Source: Kandleria vitulina DSM 20405 | GTDB lineage: Bacteria > Bacillota_I > Bacilli_A > Erysipelotrichales > Coprobacillaceae | DNA: 64,000 bases | Reading direction: 5' to 3' | Assembly: GCF_000702065.1 (NCBI RefSeq) | Contig: NZ_JNKN01000006.1 | Coordinates: 1 to 64,000, forward strand | Shown: piece by piece, positions 7,908-16,465 of the stretch | Numbering within the stretch: the stretch's first letter is position 1 | How the letters are laid out: each line of letters starts with the position of its first letter | Program-made: the position numbers and the translations under genes | The notes under the pieces: model-generated | Databases searched by the model: none | What the model was told of the DNA's origin: nothing | What the model saw: the letters and a program-made list of their open reading frames with translations, nothing else

Positions 7908-8342
7908 ATGAACAAGTATATTAAAAGTGATTTAATGAGATATTATGGAAAATATGATTTATTGACATGTATAAGAGGCTATTTTAGAAACAGTACTTTT
8001 AGATTTCAATGTGCATTAAGGCTGTGTCAATCAAAAGGGATGATGAAACTGCTTGGATATTTTTTATGGGCAATAAATTGTACAAAAAAGACGATTCAGA
8101 TTTCTCGTCATACAAAAATAGGTTATGGCCTCTTTATTGGATATGGGGGTCTAATCATGATTAATTCCTCCGCTGTTATTGGAGATAATTGTAACTTATC
8201 GCAATTTGTGACGGTTGGCAGCAATCATAAGAAGGCGGCTACTATCGGTGATAATGTATATATTGGACCAAATGTATGCATAGTGGAAGATGTTCACATT
8301 GGCAATAATGTCTCAATTGGAGCATGGATGGATGGTGGATAA
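7908..8342 (+). CDS. Serine acetyltransferase-like hexapeptide protein, C-terminally truncated
   Basis: The ATG at 7908 follows GGGGAGG and gives 144 residues. The C-terminal half is a left-handed beta-helix of hexapeptide repeats (HTKIGYGLFIGYGGLIMINSS, IGDNVYIGPNVCI, IGNNVSIGA), as in CysE and polysaccharide O-acetyltransferases. The family normally ends with a coil GANAVV...GxPA(K/R). Here that last coil is replaced by WMDGG and a stop, so about 30 residues are lost. The break coincides with the start of the next, related gene, suggesting a deletion between tandem paralogues. Confidence 0.7.
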   Translation: MNKYIKSDLMRYYGKYDLLTCIRGYFRNSTFRFQCALRLCQSKGMMKLLGYFLWAINCTKKTIQISRHTKIGYGLFIGYGGLIMINSSAVIGDNCNLSQFVTVGSNHKKAATIGDNVYIGPNVCIVEDVHIGNNVSIGAWMDGG

Positions 8343-8344
8343 AC

Positions 8345-8884
8345 TTGATCAATAATAAAAAAGAATTAAAAGAATGGCTGCGTTATGAACGTAATCGTTA
8401 TTATATTAATCATTCTTTTCTTTCCATTTTTCTTCATTTAGCAGGAAGTGAAAAACATATAATCTGGGCTTTTCAAAGAAGATTGCGTATAAGCGAATAT
8501 TATCATAATACACATAAGCCTATAAGAGAATGTATAAGCCATCTGTTACTGAATCATTATCGCAATAAATATGGATTACGAATTGGTCTTAATGTCTGCA
8601 ATAAAGGATTACGCATTAAACATTTAGGATCCATTCTCATTAATGGAAATGCACGTATTGGCAAAGATGTCACTCTTCATATTCATACTGCAATTGTTGC
8701 TAAAGGAAATAGTGATGAAGTGCCTATCATTGGACATCGTTGTGTGATCGGAGTAGGAGCTACCATCGTGGGAGGCATCAGACTTGCGGATGGCGTTATG
8801 GTAGGTGCCAATGCTTTAGTATGTAAAGATGAATTACATGAAGATGTCACTATTGTTGGAAATCCAGCAAGACGAATTGTGTAA
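8345..8884 (+). CDS. Serine acetyltransferase-like hexapeptide acyltransferase
   Basis: The TTG at 8345 (after GGATGGTGG) gives 179 residues; an in-frame ATG at 8324 overlaps the previous gene. The N-terminal part is helical. The C-terminal part is a complete beta-helix (LGSILINGNARIGKDVTLHI, VGATIVGGIRLADGVMVGANALVCKDELHEDVTIVGNPARRIV) with the family C-terminus intact. Members acetylate serine or sugar hydroxyl/amino groups from acetyl-CoA. No cysteine synthase or sugar pathway gene is adjacent, so an exopolysaccharide role is as likely as cysteine synthesis. Confidence 0.75.
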   Translation: MINNKKELKEWLRYERNRYYINHSFLSIFLHLAGSEKHIIWAFQRRLRISEYYHNTHKPIRECISHLLLNHYRNKYGLRIGLNVCNKGLRIKHLGSILINGNARIGKDVTLHIHTAIVAKGNSDEVPIIGHRCVIGVGATIVGGIRLADGVMVGANALVCKDELHEDVTIVGNPARRIV

Positions 8885-8983
8885 GTAAAGTAGTTTACAG
8901 CTCTGTTTTTATATTTGTCTAAACTGTTTATATCGAACTTCAAAAAGAAATATGATACGATAAAAATCAGTGGGGGAAATTAT

Positions 8984-9802
8984 ATGAAAAAATATCGTTT
9001 TTCAATATTGATGCTGATCATATTTGAAACAATTGCCATTTCCTTATGGCTTACTAAGAACAATCTTTTTTATCTTGTAAACTTTAGTTACATTGGCTGT
9101 GCTATCTCGTTAGGAATATTTCTATTTACAAGAAACTATAAACATGCAAGACGCGTCGTTCAGCTTCTTGTAGGTCTATATATGCTCATTTATTTAGGAC
9201 TAATATCTCATGAAAATATGCAGATAGAAGGATTCTGGTATTACCTGTTTACAGGTGTATTTGAAGCAGCCACAATCCATTATGCGGTCGCTAAGATATT
9301 TGGTCCGCTGATTTTTGGAAGAGGCTGGTGCGGTTATGCCTGCTGGAGTGCCATGGTCTTTGATCTGTTGCCATATAAGGTACCGCAATCTCCAAGAAAA
9401 AAGATTGGATGGATCAGATATATCATGTTTGCATTATCTTTTCTCTTTGTGTCATTCTTGTTTTTAACACATGTCTCACACATTGAGAAAATCATGTTTT
9501 ATGCTTTCATCATTGGCAATATCTTCTACTATGTTGTAGGTATCACTTTAGCATTTCTATTTAAAGATAACAGAGCCTTCTGCAAATACATCTGTCCAAT
9601 CACCGTTTTTATGAAACCAATGAGTTATTTCTCATTATTTAGAATTACATGTGATCATGATAAATGTATTTCATGTGGAAAATGTAGAAGAGTATGCCCA
9701 ATGGAAGTAGATATGCTTGATGATTCAAGAAAAAGAAAAAATGGGACAGAATGTATCTTATGCAATGAATGTGTTAGGAATTGTCCAAAAAAAGCACTAT
9801 AA
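8984..9802 (+). CDS. NapH/YccM-like 4Fe-4S membrane protein
   Basis: ATG 8984 follows GTGGGGG and gives 272 residues. There are about six membrane helices, with a GRGWCGYACWS cysteine motif in a cytoplasmic loop and CKYICP later. The C-terminus has two ferredoxin-type clusters: CISCGKCRRVCP and CILCNECVRNCP. This is the layout of NapH/NosR/YccM-type quinol-side electron carriers, which pass electrons from membrane quinols or flavins to a partner reductase. No reductase gene is adjacent, so the acceptor is unknown. It ends at a strong terminator. Confidence 0.85.
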   Translation: MKKYRFSILMLIIFETIAISLWLTKNNLFYLVNFSYIGCAISLGIFLFTRNYKHARRVVQLLVGLYMLIYLGLISHENMQIEGFWYYLFTGVFEAATIHYAVAKIFGPLIFGRGWCGYACWSAMVFDLLPYKVPQSPRKKIGWIRYIMFALSFLFVSFLFLTHVSHIEKIMFYAFIIGNIFYYVVGITLAFLFKDNRAFCKYICPITVFMKPMSYFSLFRITCDHDKCISCGKCRRVCPMEVDMLDDSRKRKNGTECILCNECVRNCPKKAL

Positions 9803-9829
9803 AAAGAAGCGTTTTAACGCTTCTTTTTA
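9801..9829 (+). terminator. Intrinsic terminator
   Basis: AAAAAGAAGCGTT and AACGCTTCTTTTT form a stem with a U-rich tail right after the 4Fe-4S membrane protein. Confidence 0.9.
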
Positions 9830-9859
9830 TGTTTTATCAAAATAAATTCATTTTGACCC

Positions 9860-9887
9860 TTGATTTTCACTAACAACTGAGTACAAT
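9860..9887 (+). promoter_or_regulatory. groESL promoter
   Basis: TTGATT (9860-9865), a 16-base spacer and TACAAT (9882-9887) form a sigma-A-type promoter. Its start point would fall just before or inside the CIRCE repeat. Confidence 0.6.
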
Positions 9888-9897
9888 AACAATTGTG

Positions 9898-9924
9898 TTA
9901 GCACTCTACATGTTTAAGTGCTAA
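9898..9924. promoter_or_regulatory. CIRCE operator (HrcA binding site)
   Basis: TTAGCACTC (9898-9906), nine bases, then AAGTGCTAA (9916-9924) match the CIRCE consensus TTAGCACTC-N9-GAGTGCTAA with one change in the first base of the right arm. HrcA would repress groESL here under non-stress conditions. Confidence 0.95.
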
Positions 9925-9954
9925 CGGAGATATTTTCAGTTAGGAGGAATGCAT

Positions 9955-10242
9955 ATGAATATTAAGCCATTAGGCAATCGTGTTGTTTTAAAACAAACAA
10001 AAGTAGAGGAAAAAACATCTTCTGGAATCATTCTGACAGGAAATGCTCAAGAGAAGCCACAATATTTAGAGGTTGTAGCTGTTGGTCCTGGCATAAATGA
10101 TGCCAATGGGAACAAGATTCCTGTAGAGGTGTCAGTTGGACAGAAAGTGATCTGTCAGAAGTATTCAGGTTCAACTGTGAAGATGGATGATGAAGAATAT
10201 ACAATCATTAATGCGGAAGACATTCTTGCGATTATTGAATAA
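9955..10242 (+). CDS. groES: GroES co-chaperonin
   Basis: The 95-residue Cpn10 caps the GroEL ring. It starts MNIKPLGNRVVLKQ, with the mobile loop near KTSSGIILTGNAQEKPQ and the C-terminal NAEDILAIIE typical of the family. ATG 9955 is preferred over ATG 9949 because AGGAGG is only 2 bases from the latter. It sits behind a CIRCE element and 18 bases before groEL, so the pair is an HrcA-controlled operon. Confidence 0.96.
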   Translation: MNIKPLGNRVVLKQTKVEEKTSSGIILTGNAQEKPQYLEVVAVGPGINDANGNKIPVEVSVGQKVICQKYSGSTVKMDDEEYTIINAEDILAIIE

Positions 10243-11871
<1,629 letters not shown>

Positions 11872-11881
11872 TATAGATAAT

Positions 11882-11910
11882 CCCAGCTTGATGCTGGGGT
11901 TTATTTTTTT
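11882..11910 (+). terminator. Intrinsic terminator of groESL
   Basis: CCCAGC, loop TTGAT, GCTGGG, then TTTATTTTTTT. Confidence 0.9.
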
Positions 11911-12014
11911 CATTAAAACAAATGACCGCTTATCCGTTTTTCTTACCGTTAAGAGAAATAATATAGATAAATAACTATATAGATAATACAATGCTTGTGA
12001 AAGGAGATTTTATT

Positions 12015-12239
12015 ATGAACAGATTAGAAACAAGTTTAGCATTATACCAATGTCAGCTTAACAAGAAGTACGAAGATACAGTAGAAAACAAATGGTTCTG
12101 GTGCGTCTTTGCAATTGTGGTTCTTGTGGCAGTAGCAGCTTATGCTTTCTATTGTACAAGTAAAGGCTACAATTTTACTGGTAAAGTGAAACTTCATTGG
12201 CCTAAGATCTGGGAAATGGGTATCGGATGTTCACGTTAA
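12015..12239 (+). CDS. Four-cysteine single-span 74-aa peptide
   Basis: ATG 12015 follows AAAGGAG at good spacing; a longer frame from 11991 has no SD. The product has a polar, charged N-terminus of about 26 residues, one membrane helix (about 30-47), and a basic, aromatic tail with HWPKIWEMGIGCSR at the end. Cysteines lie at 13, 30, 47 and 72. It is the first gene of a five-to-six-gene operon with an ABC transporter, an HExxH membrane protein and a CPWC protein. I do not recognise the family. A secreted or processed peptide, or a small transporter subunit, is possible. Confidence 0.6.
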   Translation: MNRLETSLALYQCQLNKKYEDTVENKWFWCVFAIVVLVAVAAYAFYCTSKGYNFTGKVKLHWPKIWEMGIGCSR

Positions 12240-12967
12240 ACAAGGGCGCATTAGACGCCCTTCATATTTCACATCTTACAAAATCCTATAAGGATCATAA
12301 AGTGATCGATGATCTTTCTTTTACATTCAATAAGAGAGGTATCACTATTATTGTTGGAGTAAATGGAAGTGGAAAAACAACACTTTTTAATTTAATCAAT
12401 GATTTAGTAGATAAAGATGAAGGAACAATAACTTTATCCTCATTATCAGATGAAGATAAAAAAAAGGAATGCTTCTATATTCCATCTGACTTCTATCTGC
12501 CAGAGTATATGACAGGAAAAGAATATGTGGATTTTATTTTATCTCGTTATCCTTATTCCAATAAAGAAAATGTCAATTGGCTTATTCATCTTCTAGATTT
12601 TGATGAAGCCTATCACAAGCTTATTGAAACCTATTCTTATGGAATGAAAAAGAAAATACAGATTATCGCTGCAATAGCATCCAATACACACTACATTTTT
12701 GCAGATGAAGTTTTTAATGGGCTGGATTTTGAAACAGTGCTTCTTTTAGAAGAATTGTTTCAAAAGCTTTCAAATAAAAGAGCATTTGTGCTTATTACAC
12801 ATGAGATGCATCTTATTCAAAGATTTGATTGTGATTGTTACATGATGAAAGAAGGGAAACTTTATCATGTAGAAGATGATCCATTAAAGATGATAGAAGA
12901 AATTAAAGAAGAAAAAACATATCAGAAAAAAAGAGAACTTATTGATGAACACGTTATGTCTTTATAA
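12227..12967 (+). CDS. ABC transporter ATP-binding protein
   Basis: The 246-residue ATPase has Walker A GVNGSGKTT, a Q-loop region, a signature-like YSYGMKKKIQ, Walker B YIFADEVF and the H-loop ITHE. ATG 12227 lies inside the end of the 74-residue peptide gene, so translation is probably coupled. The first dozen residues include a stem-loop-forming stretch (12242-12262) and are less conserved-looking than the LHISHLTKSYKD that follows. It powers the permease encoded next. Sequence type resembles the bacteriocin/lantibiotic-export or self-protection class, but the substrate is unknown. Confidence 0.88.
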   Translation: MFTLNKGALDALHISHLTKSYKDHKVIDDLSFTFNKRGITIIVGVNGSGKTTLFNLINDLVDKDEGTITLSSLSDEDKKKECFYIPSDFYLPEYMTGKEYVDFILSRYPYSNKENVNWLIHLLDFDEAYHKLIETYSYGMKKKIQIIAAIASNTHYIFADEVFNGLDFETVLLLEELFQKLSNKRAFVLITHEMHLIQRFDCDCYMMKEGKLYHVEDDPLKMIEEIKEEKTYQKKRELIDEHVMSL

Positions 12968-14231
12968 GTTTTATTTTAAAGACTCCTTTCAAGGTATTTT
13001 ATCCCATCCTTTTTTACGAAAGAAATATATACGTATAATTCTTTCGCTAGGATTTATTTTCCTCTATTTCTTCTATTTCTATATAAATGTAAAACAGGTC
13101 AATATTGTGAAAAATATTGCAGACTCTACAACTTTAAATCAATTGATGATTGCTAAAAGACAGACGCTTTCAAGTCTCTATAACTTGACAGGCTTATTAG
13201 CTGGTCTCATATTTTTGCTATTGGAATCAGGAGTACATTTAAATGAGAAGTCTCTCTATTTTACAAAAGCACTGCCATTTAGTAAAAAAGACATTATAAA
13301 TAGTGAGAGACTCTTTTATTTAACATTGGCACTCATTTTATTTGAGCTCTATGTTTTTATCATAATACCCATGCTCGTTCTGATAACGACAAGACTCATA
13401 ACCGCAATGATTATTGTGATAAGCGCACATTTCTTTTTTATTGGAATATTTCAGATGCTGCGTTTTATCTATTCCTGTCTTCATCATCGATGGGGGAGAC
13501 GCATCTATCGCTTGATCTTGATTATTGTTTTCTACTTTCATTTTGTAGATATAAGATACAAGATCGATAGCTATATTGCCAATAAGCCCATTAATTTACT
13601 AGCAATCATGATGATATCAATGATAGTGGGAATAGCCCTTTTTCTCATGAGCTGGAGTATGCAGAAGGATCTTAATCTTTATATGAGAAGTGAATATAAG
13701 TTTATCCCTGCTTGTAGTCACTCTGTATATTTGTTGGCCCTTATTCGAACAAGATTCTTTAAGATTGTCTGCATTCTTGTTGCTGTTCTTTCTTTCTATT
13801 GTCATTTTGTTATTAAAGACAATGAAGGATTAAATTTCCTTCTCCCGTTCTTATCATTGATATTCTTGTATTATGGCAATACAACACTGTCATTAAGACG
13901 CATGTTTACACACTATAGAATCAAGCCCTTATATGAATTATTCTGGTTGACTCTGTTTATTTGTATTGCAGGAATACCTTCATTATTTGTTGGCATAATG
14001 ACACACCATAACGTACAGGTATTTCTTTACGGTTTCAATCTTTCCTTATCCGCATTAATTTTAGGTATCCTTTTGCCTAAACGAATAAGCAATATGAATG
14101 AACTCATAACTTCTATAGTGATCATCTTATTGATGATGATCTACTTGCTCGCAAATACATATGTGCTATGCGCTATTCTTATGATCTTATGGATTATTGC
14201 ATATTATACTTTGAAGGAGGCAACACAATGA
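12942..14231 (+). CDS. ABC transporter permease, ~10-12 membrane helices
   Basis: The 429-residue integral membrane protein starts inside the 3' end of the ATPase gene. It has repeated hydrophobic segments across its length (GFIFLYFFYFYIN, GLLAGLIFLLLESGV, LIFLYYGNTTLSL, IVIILLMMIYLLANT) and basic loops. No family-specific motif is visible, but position and topology make it the membrane partner of the ATPase. It overlaps that gene by 26 bases. The next small gene begins just before its stop. Confidence 0.75.
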   Translation: MMNTLCLYKFYFKDSFQGILSHPFLRKKYIRIILSLGFIFLYFFYFYINVKQVNIVKNIADSTTLNQLMIAKRQTLSSLYNLTGLLAGLIFLLLESGVHLNEKSLYFTKALPFSKKDIINSERLFYLTLALILFELYVFIIIPMLVLITTRLITAMIIVISAHFFFIGIFQMLRFIYSCLHHRWGRRIYRLILIIVFYFHFVDIRYKIDSYIANKPINLLAIMMISMIVGIALFLMSWSMQKDLNLYMRSEYKFIPACSHSVYLLALIRTRFFKIVCILVAVLSFYCHFVIKDNEGLNFLLPFLSLIFLYYGNTTLSLRRMFTHYRIKPLYELFWLTLFICIAGIPSLFVGIMTHHNVQVFLYGFNLSLSALILGILLPKRISNMNELITSIVIILLMMIYLLANTYVLCAILMILWIIAYYTLKEATQ

Positions 14232-14485
14232 AATATATGAAACAATTAAGCATCGCGTTAACAGTCTATCTGATTGTTTTCGTTCTAGATTTTATTCGCA
14301 CATTATTTACTATTCAGCACTCAGGTGTTGTCTACACAATGTTGGGTATGCGCATTACTACAAAAATGACAGCACATTCTTTAGAGAATGTATTTTTATT
14401 GACATATAAGAGTGCATTAACTCTTATTGTATTTGTTGCAGTGTGGATGGGCGTGTATTTCTTGATAAATAGAAAACATGCTTAA
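14228..14485 (+). CDS. 85-aa membrane protein of the ABC operon
   Basis: ATG 14228 follows GAAGGAGGC and overlaps the permease stop (ATGA). The 85-residue product has two membrane helices (IALTVYLIVFVLDFI and ALTLIVFVAVWMGVYFLI) joined by a loop with GVVYTMLGMRITT. I do not recognise the family. Its tight coupling suggests it is part of the same transport or immunity machine. Confidence 0.65.
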   Translation: MKYMKQLSIALTVYLIVFVLDFIRTLFTIQHSGVVYTMLGMRITTKMTAHSLENVFLLTYKSALTLIVFVAVWMGVYFLINRKHA

Positions 14486-14828
14486 TCTTATTCTAGAGAT
14501 TATAGTAGAAATCATAATCTCCATCTTATTGCATGAATCACTTCACTATCTTATTGCCCGTATGTTAAAGCTCAATCCTCAAGTCAAAATGCATAACCTT
14601 ATTCCGTCCATTACATATAAAAACACCCACGAAGATATAAAAAACCTACTTGTCGGAGCAGCACCACTTTTGATGGTTACATTGATTTTTATCCTTCCTA
14701 ATAATAAGTGGTTCGTATTTAAGGTCATGTGCTTTTGTCAGATCTTTAATATATTGCCCATATGCGCAGATGGTGAAGTTATTCTTTTATCCATTATTAA
14801 TCTATTAAAAAAACATGAAAAAAAGTAA
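14478..14828 (+). CDS. Membrane HExxH protein, M50/DUF3267-like
   Basis: The 116-residue membrane protein has HESLH at residues 19-23 within the first hydrophobic helix, and NILPICADGE at 91-100. These correspond to the HExxH and N-x-x-P-(x)3-DG metal-binding motifs of site-2-protease-like zinc peptidases. It is shorter than most M50 proteins (usually above 180 residues). It overlaps the genes on both sides (8 and 14 bases). In this operon it could process the 74-residue peptide within the membrane. That role is inferred. Confidence 0.65.
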   Translation: MLNLILEIIVEIIISILLHESLHYLIARMLKLNPQVKMHNLIPSITYKNTHEDIKNLLVGAAPLLMVTLIFILPNNKWFVFKVMCFCQIFNILPICADGEVILLSIINLLKKHEKK

Positions 14829-15612
14829 AGTAATTATTGGTATTGTTGTTTTCATTTTAACGTTGACACTGATTAATAGCTATGTCCAAAAATCAGAGAA
14901 TGCCATTGCCTACAATGATCATACACCACGTATGATCAAGACATCTCCAAGTGATATCATGAAACGCATCAGAGAAAAAAAGCAGGGCATCTACTATTTT
15001 GGATTTCCTGAATGTCCATGGTGTATCGAATTGTTGCCGACGCAGTTTGTATTAAAATGTAATCATAATTCCGGATGTGGAATGTATATATGCAAAGATA
15101 AATCCAAGATGAATGTGAAGAAAGTCAAGCGAGCACTAAGAAAAGGGTTAAATCAGGACTACTATCTTACATGTAGAGAGTGGCCTTATAAGAATGTAAA
15201 AAGAAAGATTGTCTGTGAACAGTTTATGGGAGATTCCCTGATTGACTATAAGATTCAATGTATAAATGGTCATGTTGATCATTTCATGGTCTGTTATGGA
15301 AGAACAGAAACAAAGCTTCCTGATTTTTATTATTTTGATAAGGACTGGAATTTTCTTCCATATAATCCTTATCTGACGGAGCTCGTAGATTTTGAAACCA
15401 TCAAGCCAAAACATATAGACGAAATGATTCGTATTGCAGAAATATTAGGGAAGGAATCACCTGCAATGAGGGTCGATCTTTATGAAATCAATGATCATGT
15501 CTACTTTGGGGAAATGACACTCTTTAATCACGGTGGCTTTGATGCAGAACTACCCTATGAAATAGATTTAATGTTAGGGAAGAAGCTACAGTTGCCTGAA
15601 AAAAAGAAATAA
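14815..15612 (+). CDS. Chimera: thioredoxin-like N-terminus joined to TupA-type ATP-grasp C-terminus
   Basis: The 265-residue protein has a signal-anchor (residues 6-22) and a thioredoxin-like start (IYYFGFPECPWCIELLP, with Cys67-Pro-Trp-Cys70), as in bacteriocin transport accessory proteins. At about residue 73 it switches to LPTQFVLKCNH and continues as the C-terminal two thirds of a TupA-like ATP-grasp (compare LPSQFVLKCTHG in the intact gene at 21243). The thioredoxin fold has lost its second half and the ATP-grasp about 110 N-terminal residues. The LLP/LPTQ junction suggests a short-homology deletion fused two genes. Function is doubtful. Confidence 0.75.
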   Translation: MKKSKVIIGIVVFILTLTLINSYVQKSENAIAYNDHTPRMIKTSPSDIMKRIREKKQGIYYFGFPECPWCIELLPTQFVLKCNHNSGCGMYICKDKSKMNVKKVKRALRKGLNQDYYLTCREWPYKNVKRKIVCEQFMGDSLIDYKIQCINGHVDHFMVCYGRTETKLPDFYYFDKDWNFLPYNPYLTELVDFETIKPKHIDEMIRIAEILGKESPAMRVDLYEINDHVYFGEMTLFNHGGFDAELPYEIDLMLGKKLQLPEKKK

Positions 15613-15943
15613 TTCCATATTTTGAAAATAACAAAAGAAGTCAAATCTTCGATTAAATATTTATTTAATTGAAATATGTATATAGGAAAATGACTTTTTT
15701 ATAATTTTAATAAGTTATCATAATAAAAATAATAAATAAAACTTAAAATCCTATCATTTTGATGGTTTGTGAATAAAAAAGACCTGTGATAGGATGTGAA
15801 AGCAACCGTTTTATAAGGTATTGCTTTTAAACAGATCCAAATGACTAATCGTCGCACTGTCGCGTTTTTCAAAAGATCATTCATAATCATTCAGTTCGCT
15901 TTTTATAGCGAACAGGCGAAGCACGTCTTAAGGGGGGATTTAT
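15613..15943 (+). promoter_or_regulatory. Long structured leader of the exopolysaccharide operon
   Basis: This 331-base gap contains no gene. It holds a long-range inverted repeat ATCCTATCA (15748-15756)/TGATAGGAT (15787-15795). A hairpin AAAGCAACC...GG-TA-TTGCTTT (15799-15827) ends in a short T run, and a second hairpin TTCGCT-TTTTAT-AGCGAA (15895-15912) lies near the ribosome site. A TATAAT (15700-15705) could be the -10 box, but no good -35 pairs with it. A structured leader directly before a LoaP gene fits processive antitermination of the operon; the exact LoaP target hairpin is inferred. Confidence 0.55.
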
Positions 15944-16453
15944 ATGTATGATAACTGGTATGTAATGCAGGTGAAGGTTGGAAAAGAGGAAAAGGTTGCT
16001 AATAAATGTCTTTCTTTAATTTCAAGAAATCTACTTCATGATTGTATTGTTTTAAAGTATCAATATAAAAAGCGTTATTTAGGTAGTTGGCATATCCTGG
16101 AAAAGATATTATTTCCAGGATATGTTTTTATTATTGCGGATGATATTGAAGAACTTTATGTCAAACTTGAAGAGATTCCTGAGTTTACCAGGCTTCTCAA
16201 GAAGAAAGACCTTCTTCCTATTCCTAAAGAAGAAGTCAATTATTTAATAGAGTATTCTAAGAATAATGTGGTAGAGATGTCCTATGGCTATATTAGTGAT
16301 AATCACTTGAATATCTTCAAGGGACCATTAAAGGGACATGAAAAACAGATCAAGAAGGTAGATCGTCATAAACGATTGGCTTATCTTGATGTGGATCTTC
16401 TTCATACTACATCAAAAGTAAAAATGGGATTAGAGATAATCTATAAAAATTAA
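15944..16453 (+). CDS. loaP: NusG-paralogue antiterminator (LoaP-like)
   Basis: The 169-residue protein has the NusG N-terminal domain (MYDNWYVMQVKVGKEEKVANKC, and LFPGYVFIIADD) and a C-terminal KOW-like segment (NIFKGPLKGHEKQIKKVDRHKRLAYLDV). It differs from housekeeping NusG in gene position: it is the first gene of an exopolysaccharide operon behind a long hairpin-rich leader, as for LoaP in other Bacillota. It should bind RNA polymerase and let it read through terminators in the 13-kb operon. An AGGGGGG ribosome site precedes it. Confidence 0.88.
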   Translation: MYDNWYVMQVKVGKEEKVANKCLSLISRNLLHDCIVLKYQYKKRYLGSWHILEKILFPGYVFIIADDIEELYVKLEEIPEFTRLLKKKDLLPIPKEEVNYLIEYSKNNVVEMSYGYISDNHLNIFKGPLKGHEKQIKKVDRHKRLAYLDVDLLHTTSKVKMGLEIIYKN

Positions 16454-16465
16454 AGGGGTGTGTGT

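Noticed and set aside
12242-12262. AAGGGCG/CGCCCTT hairpin after the 74-aa peptide gene
   Set aside because: It has no T run and lies inside the translated start of the ABC ATPase, so I do not call it a terminator; it might affect coupling.
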